Shown piece after piece: positions 46,038 through 55,560 of a stretch of DNA of 64,000 bases. A program made the position numbers and the translations under genes. Every line of letters begins with the position of its first letter. The stretch's first letter is position 1. The stretch is taken from positions 682,001-746,000 of the forward strand of contig NZ_JALCZO010000001.1 in assembly GCF_023555495.1 (NCBI RefSeq), given 5' to 3'. Origin of the DNA: Polaribacter sp. Z022 (GTDB lineage Bacteria; Bacteroidota; Bacteroidia; Flavobacteriales; Flavobacteriaceae). The notes under the pieces were generated by a model that saw only the letters and a list, made by a program, of their open reading frames with translations, was not told where the DNA came from and did not search any database.

Positions 46038-46883
46038 ATGAAGATATATCCTATTGAAACTGGTAATTTTAAACTAGATGGAGGGGCAATGTTTGGTGTT
46101 GTTCCTAAAACTATTTGGCAAAAAACAAATCCTGCAGATAATAACAATCTAATAGATATGAGTATGAGAAGTATACTTATAGAAGATGGGGATCGTTTAA
46201 TTTTAGTAGATACTGGTTTAGGAGCAAAACAATCCAATAAATTTTATAGTTATTATTATCTTTTTGGCGATTTTTCTTTAGATACTTCTTTAGCCAAACA
46301 TGGTTTTCATAGAGATGATATTACAGATGTTTTTTTAACACATTTACACTTTGATCATTGTGGAGGTGCTATAGAATGGAATTCTGATAGAACTTTCTTA
46401 CAACCTGCATTTAAAAATGCAAAATTTTGGTCTAATGATAAACATTGGCAATGGGCAACAGAACCAAATGCAAGAGAAAAAGCTTCGTTTTTAAAAGAAA
46501 ATATCAATCCAATTAAAGAAAGTGGTCAATTAAATTTTATACACAGTAATTATAAAGACCAAATAGGTTTTGATGTTTTATTTATGGATGGACATACAGA
46601 AAAACAAATGTTACCCATGATAAAATATCAAGGAAAAACAATAGTTTTTATGGCAGACTTACTTCCAACTGTTGGTCATATACCTTTACCATATGTTATG
46701 GGTTATGATACAAGACCATTGTTAACAATAAAAGAAAAAGCAGCATTTTTAAATCAGGCTGCAGATAAAGAATTTTACCTTTTTTTAGAACACGATTCTT
46801 ACAATGAACTTTGTACAGTTAAACATACAGAAAAAGGAGTTAGACTTAAAAGTACACACAAATTTATAGATATATTTAATTAA
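46038..46883 (+). CDS. MBL-fold metallo-hydrolase
   Basis: Metallo-beta-lactamase-fold hydrolase of 281 residues without a signal peptide, so cytosolic. The zinc motif HxHxDH is LTHLHFDHCGG near residue 106. Later ligands are His in LFMDGHTEKQ, Asp in VFMADLLPTVGH, and His in FLEHDSYN. Overall similarity is to the lactonase-like group that includes AHL lactonases, but the physiological ester or lactone is unknown. It precedes the S8 peptidase gene by 14 bp in the same direction. No terminator is visible between them. Confidence 0.88.
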   Translation: MKIYPIETGNFKLDGGAMFGVVPKTIWQKTNPADNNNLIDMSMRSILIEDGDRLILVDTGLGAKQSNKFYSYYYLFGDFSLDTSLAKHGFHRDDITDVFLTHLHFDHCGGAIEWNSDRTFLQPAFKNAKFWSNDKHWQWATEPNAREKASFLKENINPIKESGQLNFIHSNYKDQIGFDVLFMDGHTEKQMLPMIKYQGKTIVFMADLLPTVGHIPLPYVMGYDTRPLLTIKEKAAFLNQAADKEFYLFLEHDSYNELCTVKHTEKGVRLKSTHKFIDIFN

Positions 46884-46897
46884 GATAAGAAAAGATT

Positions 46898-48562
46898 ATG
46901 AAGATTTTAAAACCCGTTTTTTATACAGCTGTTGCTGGTTTATTACTTACAAGTTGTAAGTCAATTTCTAGTTTACCTGTACCTGTAGGATCTGATGTAG
47001 TTGTAAATGCAACTGCTAAAAAAGGAAAACTATCAGACACAGAAAAAGACAATTGGCAACATTTAGATTTGGTAACAGACTCTATACCAGGAATGAGTGT
47101 TAATAAAGCTTATGAATTTTTAAAAGGTAAAAAAGGAATTGAAGTTATTGTTGGTGTTGTAGATTCTGGTACAGATTTAAAACACGAAGATTTAATAGAT
47201 GTAGCTTGGGTAAATAAAAAAGAAATTCCTGGAAATGGAATTGATGATGATAAAAACGGATACATTGATGATATTAATGGATGGAATTTTTTAGGTAGCT
47301 CTTACAAAGAACATTTAGAGTACGAACGTATTTTAATGAATCCATCAATTACAGATGCAGAAACTTTAGCAGAAGTAAAAAAATATTACAAAGAAAAAGT
47401 TGATGGTGCTAAAAAAGCTAATGAAAAATTAGTGCAAAATAAAACCAGATATGAGCAATTATTACAAGGTGTAAATAATGCTGATGCTGCTTTTGCTAAA
47501 CATTTTGGTAAAAAAGATTATACAACTGCAGAGATAATTTCTTTAAAAACTGAAGATGCAGATTTGTTAAAACATGTTCAAGTTGCAAAATCAATTTTTG
47601 GTTTTGGTTTGCCTTCTTTAACTGTAGCTAAACAAGAAATAGAAAAAGGAGTTAACTATTTTATTAAACAATTAGCTAATAATAAAAAGTTAATTGATGG
47701 AGATAATTTAAAAACAGATTATAGACTTGAGGTTGGTGACAATGCTTATGATATTAATGATAAACCAGGTTCTGGAGACGCAAATACAGGTCATTCAGTT
47801 AAAAGTGAAGCTCATGGTTCTCACGTATCAGGAATAATTGGTGCTACTAGAAATAATGGAAAAGGAATGAATGGAGTTGCAAATAATGTAAAAATTATGG
47901 CAGTTCGTTCTGTTTCTGATGGAGATGAGTATGATAAAGATGTTGCTTTAGGAATTAGATATGCAGTAGATAATGGAGCAAAAGTTATTAATACTAGTTT
48001 CGGAAAAGCTTTTTCACCAAATAAAGAATGGGTTTATGAAGCAATATTATATGCAGAAAAACACGATGTTTTAATTGTAAATGCTGCAGGAAATGATGGT
48101 GCTAATATTGATGTAACTAAAACATTTCCTAATGATTCTAAAGATTTAGTTTCAGAAATTTCTGACAATGTTTTAACAATTGGTGCAATGAGTGCTAATT
48201 ATAATGAAAAATTACCAGCAAGTTTTTCTAACTATGGTAAAATTAATGTAGATGTTTTTGCTCCAGGAGTACAAGTAAACTCTACAACACCAGAAAATGG
48301 TTATGCTAAATTTAGCGGAACTTCTATGGCAGCTCCATCTACAGCAGGTGTTGCAGCTTTAATTCGTTCTTATTACCCTAAATTATCAGCAAGTCAAGTA
48401 AAACACATTTTAATGAATTCTGGAACAAAAATTGATTTAGAAGTTATTAAACCAGGTACTAGAGATGAAAAAGTTCCTTTTGCAGATTTATCAGTTTCTG
48501 GAAGGGTTGTAAACGCTTACAACGCTTTAAAAATGGCAGATAAAATTGTAAACAGAAAATAA
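46898..48562 (+). CDS. S8 family serine peptidase lipoprotein with long insert
   Basis: Subtilisin-like protease of 554 residues, exported as a lipoprotein (AGLLLTSCKS, Cys20). The triad is Asp89 in VVDSGTDLKH, His306 in AHGSHVSGI and Ser476 in SGTSMAAP; the oxyanion Asn lies in NAAGNDG. The Asp-to-His distance is 217 residues against about 30 in subtilisin, because of a mostly helical, Lys-rich insert of about 180 residues. Core motifs are intact, so it should be active. The insert may cover or regulate the site. It follows the MBL gene by 14 bp and precedes a terminator. Confidence 0.93.
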   Translation: MKILKPVFYTAVAGLLLTSCKSISSLPVPVGSDVVVNATAKKGKLSDTEKDNWQHLDLVTDSIPGMSVNKAYEFLKGKKGIEVIVGVVDSGTDLKHEDLIDVAWVNKKEIPGNGIDDDKNGYIDDINGWNFLGSSYKEHLEYERILMNPSITDAETLAEVKKYYKEKVDGAKKANEKLVQNKTRYEQLLQGVNNADAAFAKHFGKKDYTTAEIISLKTEDADLLKHVQVAKSIFGFGLPSLTVAKQEIEKGVNYFIKQLANNKKLIDGDNLKTDYRLEVGDNAYDINDKPGSGDANTGHSVKSEAHGSHVSGIIGATRNNGKGMNGVANNVKIMAVRSVSDGDEYDKDVALGIRYAVDNGAKVINTSFGKAFSPNKEWVYEAILYAEKHDVLIVNAAGNDGANIDVTKTFPNDSKDLVSEISDNVLTIGAMSANYNEKLPASFSNYGKINVDVFAPGVQVNSTTPENGYAKFSGTSMAAPSTAGVAALIRSYYPKLSASQVKHILMNSGTKIDLEVIKPGTRDEKVPFADLSVSGRVVNAYNALKMADKIVNRK

Positions 48563-48570
48563 TAATTAGT

Positions 48571-48602
48571 AAAACAGCAATTTTTTAATTGCTGTTTTTT
48601 TT
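48571..48602 (+). terminator. Rho-independent terminator after the S8 peptidase gene
   Basis: AAAACAGCAATT pairs with AATTGCTGTTTT with a four-T loop and a long T-run. Confidence 0.85.
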
Positions 48603-48623
48603 TATCAACTTAAATAAATATAT

Positions 48624-50450
48624 ATGAAGAAAATATTCTTATTAGGATTGTCACTTATTACATTAGTTTCTTGTAAGGTTACAAAAGATACAACATATGT
48701 GGCAAAAGACACTTATTGGCAACAACATGTAGATTACACTATGGATGTTGATGTGGATGTAAACAAATATCAATACAAAGGGAAACAAACTTTAGTTTAT
48801 ACAAATAATTCTCCAGACGATTTAGATAAGGTATTTTATCACTTATATTTTAATGCATTTCAACCAGGGTCTCAAATGGATGTTAGATCTTTAAATATTA
48901 AAGATCCAGATAGAAGAGTTAGAGATAGAATTAGTAAGCTAAAACCAGAAGAAATTGGTTATATAAAAGTAAATTCTTTAAAACAAAATGGAGTGGCAGT
49001 TTCACACGAAACTGTTGGTACTATTTTAGAAGTACAATTAAATCAACCAATTAAATCAGGAGAATCTGTAACTTTTGAAATGGATTTTGATGCACAAGTG
49101 CCACTTCAAGTTCGTAGATCTGGTAGAACAAGTAAAGAAGGAGTTGCGTTATCTATGTCTCAATGGTATCCTAAATTAGCAGAATACGATTTTCAAGGTT
49201 GGCATACACCACCTTATATTGCAAGAGAATTTCAAGGAGTTTGGGGTAATTTTGATGTAACAATTCATATTGATAAAAACTATACTGTTGGTGGTACTGG
49301 TTATATACAAAATCCACAAGAAGTTGGTCATGGATATGAAGATGCAACTAAAGAATTAAAACTACCAAAAGGAGATAAACTAACATGGCATTTTAAAGCT
49401 CCAAAAGTTCATGATTTTATGTGGGCTGCAGATAATGAATATATTCATGATGTTTTAAAAATGGAAAATGGAATTGATTTGCATTTTTTATACAAGAAAA
49501 CTCTAGAAGATAAATATTTAAAAAGTTGGAAAGATGTTCAGCCAAAAACTGCTGAATTAATGACTTATTTTAGTGAAAATGTTGGTCAATATCCTTATAA
49601 ACAATACTCTGTAATACAAGGAGGAGATGGAGGTATGGAGTATGCAATGTCTACTTTAGTTACTGGTAAAAGAAGTTTTAGAAGTCTTTTTGGGGTTACA
49701 TCTCATGAAATGGCACATACTTGGTTTCAATTTTTATTAGCTTCTAATGAAAGCTTACACCCATGGATGGATGAAGGTTTTACGAGTTATATTTCTACAA
49801 AAGCTTCTTATGATATTTTTAAAAAAGAAGGTAAAAATCCAAATGCAGGACCATATAGAGGTTATAATAGAATGGTAAAATCTGGTACAGAAGAGGTGCT
49901 TACTACACATGCAGATAGATATCATACAAATAGAGGATATAGTTTTGCAAGTTATGGTAAAGGAAGCATGTTTTTATCTCAATTAGAATACATAATAGGT
50001 GCAGAAAATACAGCTAAAGGATTAAAAAAATATTTCACAGATTTTAGTTTTAAACATCCAACACCAAATGATGTAAAACGTTCAATGGAAAAAGTTTCTG
50101 GTATTCATTTAGGATGGTATTTAAACGAATGGACGCAAACTTTACATACTATAGATTATGGAATTAAATCTGTAGAAGGAAATAAAATTACTTTAGAAAG
50201 AATTGGTCAAATGCCAATGCCAATAGATGTAGAAGTTACTTTTACAGACGGAAGCAAGGAAAGTTTTAATATACCTTTAGAATTAATGAGAGGTAGTAAA
50301 CCAACAGATGCAACTGTATTAAAAGATTGGGGTTGGGCATACCCAACTTATTCTTTTAATACATCTAAAACTATTAAAACAGTAGCTATAGATAAAAGTT
50401 TATTAATGGCTGATGTTAACTTAGAAAATAATGTATTTGAAGTGAAATAA
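48624..50450 (+). CDS. M1 family metallopeptidase lipoprotein
   Basis: Gluzincin aminopeptidase-like protein of 608 residues with a lipoprotein signal (LGLSLITLVSCK). The zinc site is HEMAH (His361, His365) with the third ligand Glu384 in WMDEGFTSY, the normal 18-residue spacing. The substrate-binding motif is GGMEYAMS in place of GAMEN, a common bacterial variant. The N-terminal beta domain carries acyl-type strands (YQYKGKQTLVYTNN). It lacks the C-terminal helical domain of long M1 enzymes. It likely trims peptides in the periplasm or at the surface. Confidence 0.94.
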   Translation: MKKIFLLGLSLITLVSCKVTKDTTYVAKDTYWQQHVDYTMDVDVDVNKYQYKGKQTLVYTNNSPDDLDKVFYHLYFNAFQPGSQMDVRSLNIKDPDRRVRDRISKLKPEEIGYIKVNSLKQNGVAVSHETVGTILEVQLNQPIKSGESVTFEMDFDAQVPLQVRRSGRTSKEGVALSMSQWYPKLAEYDFQGWHTPPYIAREFQGVWGNFDVTIHIDKNYTVGGTGYIQNPQEVGHGYEDATKELKLPKGDKLTWHFKAPKVHDFMWAADNEYIHDVLKMENGIDLHFLYKKTLEDKYLKSWKDVQPKTAELMTYFSENVGQYPYKQYSVIQGGDGGMEYAMSTLVTGKRSFRSLFGVTSHEMAHTWFQFLLASNESLHPWMDEGFTSYISTKASYDIFKKEGKNPNAGPYRGYNRMVKSGTEEVLTTHADRYHTNRGYSFASYGKGSMFLSQLEYIIGAENTAKGLKKYFTDFSFKHPTPNDVKRSMEKVSGIHLGWYLNEWTQTLHTIDYGIKSVEGNKITLERIGQMPMPIDVEVTFTDGSKESFNIPLELMRGSKPTDATVLKDWGWAYPTYSFNTSKTIKTVAIDKSLLMADVNLENNVFEVK

Positions 50451-50467
50451 TTTGAAACATACAGTAT

Positions 50468-50498
50468 AAAAAAAGCGAGGTTTTTACCTCGCTTTTTT
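50468..50498. terminator. Bidirectional terminator between the M1 and LysE genes
   Basis: AAAAAAGCGAGGT pairs with ACCTCGCTTTTTT; A- and T-runs flank it. It touches the end of the LysE gene on the minus strand. Confidence 0.85.
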
Positions 50499-51163
50499 TA
50501 TTGTATTAATTCATCTATACTTTCATTGGGTATAAAACCTTTAAGCATTAAAAAGACTCCGCATATTAGTAAAATAATACCCATTATTCTTTTTAAACGA
50601 TAAATAACAAGAGGAGTTAATCTGCTTTTTAATTGTTTTGCTAGCAATATTTTTCCTAAATCTGTAACTGCATAACCTAAAATTATAGTTGCAAAATACC
50701 AAAAAATTGCATTTTCATCCATTTTTAAAGTTGGGCCAATTACTAAAACTGTTCCTAACCAAAAAGCTAAAACTCCAACGTTTATAAAATTTAAAAAATA
50801 ACCTTTAAAAAACAATTTTACGTAATTGTTTTTAATGGGTACTTCTACACTTTTAGCGTCTTCTAAAGCTTCCTTTTTGTTTTGTTTATCAAAGTAGGTT
50901 ATTAAACCGTAAATAATAAGAACAAGGCCTCCAATAAAAAATAAACGAGGGTCGTCTTTAATTTTTTCTAGTAAAGATCTACTTCCATAATAAGCAATTA
51001 GTATAAAAGAAATATCGCCTAAAATAACACCTAAATCAAAAGCAATTGCTGCCCTAGCACCTTTTAAAATACTGATTTGAATTAACATAAAAAAAACAGG
51101 TCCTATCATAAAAGCCATGAAAAAACCTATTAAAAAAGCATCTCTAAAGTGAAATAAATCCAT
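50498..51163 (-). CDS. LysE family amino acid exporter
   Basis: Inner-membrane exporter of 221 residues with six predicted helices. The family signature is at the N-terminus: FLIGFFMAFMIGPVFFMLIQ, matching the G-x-x-x-GP pattern of LysE/RhtB exporters, followed by a second conserved segment IAFDLGVILGDISFILIAYY. Export of an amino acid or small compound is likely, exact substrate unknown. It is a separate unit: a terminator of the upstream reductase gene lies at 51199-51226. Confidence 0.88.
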   Translation of the reverse strand: MDLFHFRDAFLIGFFMAFMIGPVFFMLIQISILKGARAAIAFDLGVILGDISFILIAYYGSRSLLEKIKDDPRLFFIGGLVLIIYGLITYFDKQNKKEALEDAKSVEVPIKNNYVKLFFKGYFLNFINVGVLAFWLGTVLVIGPTLKMDENAIFWYFATIILGYAVTDLGKILLAKQLKSRLTPLVIYRLKRIMGIILLICGVFLMLKGFIPNESIDELIQ

Positions 51164-51198
51164 TCTATAAAAATAATGTTTTTAAAATTAAGAGAAAA

Positions 51199-51228
51199 AG
51201 AAAGGATGGTAAAACCATCCTTTTTATT
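51199..51228 (-). terminator. Terminator after the asd-reductase pair
   Basis: On the minus strand AAAAGGATGGTT pairs with AACCATCCTTT and runs into a T-rich tract. It lies 24 bp after the reductase stop. Confidence 0.75.
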
Positions 51229-51252
51229 AAATAAAATATTTATTATAATTGA

Positions 51253-52296
51253 TTAAACATCGTCAAAATCAATTGTAATTTTTGGTGTTGTTGGATATGC
51301 TTGACATGCTAAAATTAAACCTTCATCAATTTCATCTTCAGATAAAATAGAGTTTTTAACCATTACAGCTTTTCCTTCTGTTACTTTACACATACAAGAA
51401 CTACAAACTCCACCCTGACAAGAATAAGGAGCATCTAAATCGTTACGTAAACTAGCTGCTAAAATATCATCTGTTTGGTTCATTGTGAAGGTAGTTTCTT
51501 CATCATCTAATAAAACAGTAATTTCTGTAGTTCCTTCTTTAATATTAGAAGTAGCTTCTTCATCAATAGATGCAGTAAATAATTCGAAATGGATATTTTC
51601 ATTCGAAAAACCGTTTTCTAAAAGTGTTTCAGATACTACATTAATCATTTCTTCTGGACCACAAAGATATGCAGCTTCAAAAGTTGTATTTTTATAATTA
51701 CTTAGATAAAAATTAGTGTTTTCTTTATCAATTCTTCCAAATAATGAATCTTCTAATTTTTCTCTACTGCAAACGTAATGAAGATTAAAACGATCAGAAT
51801 TTGCTTCTTTTAGAGCATCCAATTCAGTTTTAAAAATGATATCATTAACGGTTTTGTTTCCGTAAATTAAAGTAAAAGTAGATGTAGTTTCGTTTGTTAA
51901 AACATCTTTTATCATTGATAATATTGGCGTAATTCCAGAACCTGCAGCAAAAGCAATATAATTTTTGTTAGAAGAAGGCTCTAAGATAAATTTACCTTCT
52001 GGTTCAGAAATTTCAATAAAATTTCCTGCTTTTAATTCTGAAGTAGCATACGTAGAAAAAGTACCATTTTCTACAGCTTTAATAGCTACTTTTAAATAAT
52101 TATCAGTAGGAGAAGAACAAATAGAATATGCTCTTCTTACTTCTTTACCATTAATTGTTTTTTTAAGTGTTAAGTATTGACCTGAGTGAAAAGCAAAATT
52201 AGATTTTAAATTTCCAGGTATATCAAATATAAGAGAAACCGCATCTGCGGTTTCTCTTATCACTTCTTGTATGTTTACTTTGTGAAATGTTGCCAT
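51253..52296 (-). CDS. Ferredoxin--NADP(+) reductase-type flavoprotein with 2Fe-2S domain (PaaE-like)
   Basis: Electron-transfer flavoprotein of 347 residues. An FAD-binding N-terminal domain (RAYSICSSP near residue 55) precedes an NAD(P)-binding domain (AAGSGITPILSMI and YLCGPEEMI). A C-terminal plant-type 2Fe-2S ferredoxin domain with CQGGVCSSCMC and a last Cys in LACQAYP completes it. This is the domain order of PaaE and related oxygenase reductases. None of the paaABCD subunits lie nearby, so it may serve another oxygenase or a general role. It sits 16 bp after asd on the same strand. Confidence 0.9.
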   Translation of the reverse strand: MATFHKVNIQEVIRETADAVSLIFDIPGNLKSNFAFHSGQYLTLKKTINGKEVRRAYSICSSPTDNYLKVAIKAVENGTFSTYATSELKAGNFIEISEPEGKFILEPSSNKNYIAFAAGSGITPILSMIKDVLTNETTSTFTLIYGNKTVNDIIFKTELDALKEANSDRFNLHYVCSREKLEDSLFGRIDKENTNFYLSNYKNTTFEAAYLCGPEEMINVVSETLLENGFSNENIHFELFTASIDEEATSNIKEGTTEITVLLDDEETTFTMNQTDDILAASLRNDLDAPYSCQGGVCSSCMCKVTEGKAVMVKNSILSEDEIDEGLILACQAYPTTPKITIDFDDV

Positions 52297-52312
52297 TAAA
52301 AAAATGTATGTT

Positions 52313-53302
52313 TTACACCAAATTATTTTCTACTAAATATTCGGCAATTTGAACTGTGTTTGTAGCAGCACCTTTACGTAAGTTGTCTGCAACTACCCAC
52401 AAATTTAATGTATTTTCTTGAGATTCATCTCTTCTAATTCTACCAACAAATACTTCGTCTTTATTATGTGCATTAACTGGCATTGGGTAAACGTTATTTG
52501 CTAAATCATCTTCAACAATAACACCTGGAGTATCGTTTAAGATTTGACGAACTTCAGCCAAATCAAAATCATTTTCAAACTGAACATTTACTGCTTCAGA
52601 GTGTCCACCAGCTGTAGGTATTCTAACAGCAGTTGCAGTTACAGAAAAAGAATCATCACGTAAAATTTTCTTAGGTTCTTTAACTAATTTCATTTCTTCT
52701 TTAGTGTAACCGTTTTCTAAGAAAACATCACAATGAGGTAATGCATTTCTACCTATTTTATGTGGGTATGCCATTTCTCCATCTATACCAGCTTCTTCAT
52801 TATCTAATTGTTGAACCGCTTTTACACCTGTTCCAGAAACAGATTGATAAGTAGAAATAACTACACGTTTCATGTTGTATTTTGCGTGTAAAGGTGCTAA
52901 AGCCATTACTAACTGAATTGTAGAACAGTTTGGATTAGCAATAATTTTATCATCAGCAGTTAAAACATCTCCATTAATTTCTGGTACTACTAGTTTTTTA
53001 GTAGGATCCATTCTCCAAGCAGAAGAATTATCGATTACAGTTGTACCTACTTCTGCAAATTTTGGTGCCCATTCTAAAGAAGTATCTCCACCTGCAGAAA
53101 ACAAAGCTACATCTGGTTTCATGGTAACAGCGTCTTCTAAGGTAACAACGGTATAATCGTTTCCTTTATATGATAATTTTTTACCAGCAGATCTTGCTGA
53201 TGCAACAGGTATTAATTCTGTTACAGGTAAATTACGTTCTTCTAAGACTTTTAACATTACTGTTCCAACCATTCCAGTTGCTCCAACTACAGCTATTTTC
53301 AT
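52313..53302 (-). CDS. asd: Aspartate-semialdehyde dehydrogenase
   Basis: NADPH-dependent reduction of aspartyl phosphate to aspartate semialdehyde, on the way to lysine/diaminopimelate, methionine and threonine. The 329-residue product has the Rossmann start VGATGMVGTVML, the active-site Cys in NPNCSTIQL near residue 128, and the substrate-binding His in GGHSEAVNVQF near residue 230. Full length for the family. It is co-directional with the PaaE-like reductase gene 16 bp downstream. A CATCTTTG motif on the minus strand near 53340 may be its -7 element. Confidence 0.96.
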   Translation of the reverse strand: MKIAVVGATGMVGTVMLKVLEERNLPVTELIPVASARSAGKKLSYKGNDYTVVTLEDAVTMKPDVALFSAGGDTSLEWAPKFAEVGTTVIDNSSAWRMDPTKKLVVPEINGDVLTADDKIIANPNCSTIQLVMALAPLHAKYNMKRVVISTYQSVSGTGVKAVQQLDNEEAGIDGEMAYPHKIGRNALPHCDVFLENGYTKEEMKLVKEPKKILRDDSFSVTATAVRIPTAGGHSEAVNVQFENDFDLAEVRQILNDTPGVIVEDDLANNVYPMPVNAHNKDEVFVGRIRRDESQENTLNLWVVADNLRKGAATNTVQIAEYLVENNLV

Positions 53303-53465
53303 CAGTATTTATATTTAATGATTTTTATTATGATGCAAAGATGCTAAAAAAAAGGATGAACTAAATCACTTAAAGTCTTATAAGTCAACCAAAGTTTAAA
53401 AATTTAGCAAATAAATTTCTAATGTTTAAATTTAAACGAGTTGATATAATTTTAAATAAAAAAGA

Positions 53466-53501
53466 AAAACCATTCAGTTATTAATACTGAATGGTTTTTA
53501 T
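53466..53501 (-). terminator. Terminator after the pfl-transporter operon
   Basis: AAAAACCATTCAGT pairs with ACTGAATGGTTTTT around a short loop, with T-rich flanks. It ends the minus-strand pflB-pflA-transporter unit. Nothing else is visible in the remaining gap to asd. Confidence 0.85.
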
Positions 53502-53523
53502 TATAGTTATTTGTTTGCTGTTA

Positions 53524-54783
53524 TTAAGTAGCCATACTTAATTCTTTTTCTTTTTTCTTTTGAGATTTTATGATAGAAATTTTCATCATAATAGATACAA
53601 TTAAAGCTATTACAAATAAGCCTGCAAATATTACTAGTGTAGTATCTAAAGAGCCAGTTTGTTCTTTTACCATGTCGTAAATTGTAGGTCCAATTACACC
53701 TGCTAAACCCCAAGCAGCTAATACCATACCATGTATTGCTCCTAATTGTTTTGTTCCAAATAAATCTCCTAAGAAAGCAGGTAAAGTAGCAAAACCACCA
53801 CCATACATTGTAATAACTGTAAATAATACAATTAAGAAAACGCTTTCAACTCCAATTTTTGGTAAGAAATAAAAGGCTAAAATTTGAAAGGCAAAGAATA
53901 AAATAAATGTATTTGCTCTTCCTAAATAATCTGATAAAGTAGACCACATTATTCTTCCTAATCCATTAAATACTCCAATAAAACCTACAATTGCTGCAGC
54001 TTGCATTGGTGTATAACTTAGTTTTTCTTGCATCATTGGACTTGCAGCTGAAATAATTGCAATACCACAAGATATGTTTATAAACATCATAATCCAGATG
54101 TAATAAAAACGAGGAGATTGTAACGATTCAGTAGCAGTTATATTAGAAATATCTTCTTTAATTTTACCACCTTCACCTTCTTTATAACCTGCAGGAGCAT
54201 ATCCTTCTGGTGGTCTTTCTATATATCTTGCAGAAGATAAAATTAAAACCATGTAAATTACTCCTAAAATATAAAATGCATTAGAAACACCAACAGTTTC
54301 AAATAGTTTAGCCATTACAGGACCAAAGATTAAGGCAGCAAAACCAAATCCCATAATTGCCATTCCTGTTGCTAAACCTCTTCTGTCTGGAAACCATTTT
54401 ACTAATGTACTTACTGGGGTAATGTATCCTAAACCTAATCCTATACCACCTATAACTCCATAACATAAATAGAATAACCAAAGCGATTCCATTTGTACTG
54501 CTAATCCAGATCCTAAAATTCCTATTCCGTAAAATAATCCTGCTGTAGTACCACTAATTTTTGGACCAACTTTTTCTACCCATCTACCTAAAAATGCTGC
54601 TGATAAACCTAATAATAAAATGGCAATTTTAAACGCCCATTTTATTACAGATCCTTCTACGTCAAATACATCTTTAACAGGATTTGTCATTACTGAATAT
54701 GCATATACAGACCCAATTGAGATATGTATACCTACTGCAGAAGCTGCAATTAACCATCTATTTTTTAGTTTTGGTGCACTCAT
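53524..54783 (-). CDS. OFA-family MFS transporter (oxalate/formate antiporter-like)
   Basis: Major facilitator protein of 419 residues with twelve helices. The N-terminus (KNRWLIAASAVGIHISIGSV) and helix 4-5 region (GGIGLGLGYITPVSTLVKWF, GLATGMAIMGFG) are typical of the OFA family, which includes OxlT and lactate or formate carriers. It lies 11 bp after pflA and closes the operon, so export of formate or a related carboxylate made by PflB is the natural reading. That is inferred from context. A long minus-strand frame nested in it is a shadow. Confidence 0.9.
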   Translation of the reverse strand: MSAPKLKNRWLIAASAVGIHISIGSVYAYSVMTNPVKDVFDVEGSVIKWAFKIAILLLGLSAAFLGRWVEKVGPKISGTTAGLFYGIGILGSGLAVQMESLWLFYLCYGVIGGIGLGLGYITPVSTLVKWFPDRRGLATGMAIMGFGFAALIFGPVMAKLFETVGVSNAFYILGVIYMVLILSSARYIERPPEGYAPAGYKEGEGGKIKEDISNITATESLQSPRFYYIWIMMFINISCGIAIISAASPMMQEKLSYTPMQAAAIVGFIGVFNGLGRIMWSTLSDYLGRANTFILFFAFQILAFYFLPKIGVESVFLIVLFTVITMYGGGFATLPAFLGDLFGTKQLGAIHGMVLAAWGLAGVIGPTIYDMVKEQTGSLDTTLVIFAGLFVIALIVSIMMKISIIKSQKKKEKELSMAT

Positions 54784-54794
54784 TTTTTAATTCT

Positions 54795-55526
54795 TTAATT
54801 TATTTTTACTTTTTTAAAGTAGTTGCTTAAAATTTTTGATGCTTCATCTAATTCTTCTTGAGTATTTTCTCTAGCATCTTTAAGTTCATACTCCCAACCT
54901 AACGTATCCCATTTATGGATACCTAATTTATGATAAGGTTGTAATTCTATTTGTTCTATTGTTTTGTAATCTTTGAAATAGTTTCCTAATTCATGTAGCA
55001 ATTCTGGAGTATTAGTAATACCCGGAATTAATACATAACGTAACCACATTTTTTTTCCTGATGCTTCTCTATGTTTTGCAAAATTAAAAGTGGTTTCTTT
55101 ATTTTTTTTTCCGGTAATTTTTTGAAAACCATCTTCTCTCATATGCTTAATGTCAAGCATTACTAAATCAGCATAATTATCAATTAACTCAACAGCAGGA
55201 TGGTTTAATAAGCGCCCATTTGTGTCTAAGTTGGTATGTATACCTTCTTCTTTTAATCTTTTAAATAAAGGAATAAGATTATGAGCTTGTAATAATGGTT
55301 CTCCACCAGAAACGGTTACACCACCTTTACCACCATAATAAGATTTCATTTTTAAAGCTCTTTGTACTAAATCTTCAATATGGTGTTCTTCACCTCCATG
55401 AGTATCAATAGTATCTGGGTTATGACAATATTGGCATTTTAATTTACAACCTTGTAAAAAAATTACCATTCTAATTCCTGGACCATCATGGGTTCCAAAA
55501 GACTCTATAGAATGTACGTTTAATAT
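54795..55526 (-). CDS. pflA: Pyruvate formate-lyase activating enzyme (start codon non-standard)
   Basis: Radical SAM enzyme that puts the glycyl radical on PflB. The cluster motif is CKLKCQYC in VIFLQGCKLKCQYCHNP, with GGKGGVTVSGGEPLLQ for SAM binding. The first ATG (55469) would drop the conserved leading segment SIESFGTHDGPGIR, which is encoded in frame just upstream. That segment is open back to 55556 with no ATG, GTG or TTG. An ATA at 55526 after an A-rich stretch gives about 243 residues, the family's usual size; an ATT at 55544 is the other candidate. I mark 55526 as a guess. Function itself is firm. Confidence 0.9.
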   Translation of the reverse strand: MLNVHSIESFGTHDGPGIRMVIFLQGCKLKCQYCHNPDTIDTHGGEEHHIEDLVQRALKMKSYYGGKGGVTVSGGEPLLQAHNLIPLFKRLKEEGIHTNLDTNGRLLNHPAVELIDNYADLVMLDIKHMREDGFQKITGKKNKETTFNFAKHREASGKKMWLRYVLIPGITNTPELLHELGNYFKDYKTIEQIELQPYHKLGIHKWDTLGWEYELKDARENTQEELDEASKILSNYFKKVKIN

Positions 55527-55560
55527 GTTTTCTTTAGTTTTAATAACTGATAAATTTTAA

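Noticed and set aside
51253-52296. Phenylacetate degradation locus
   Set aside because: Only a PaaE-like reductase is present; no paaABCD, paaG, paaZ or paaK is next to it, so the pathway cannot be claimed.
53507-53713. Minus-strand frame of 68 codons at the end of the transporter gene
   Set aside because: Overlaps the last helices of the OFA transporter in another frame; no family features.
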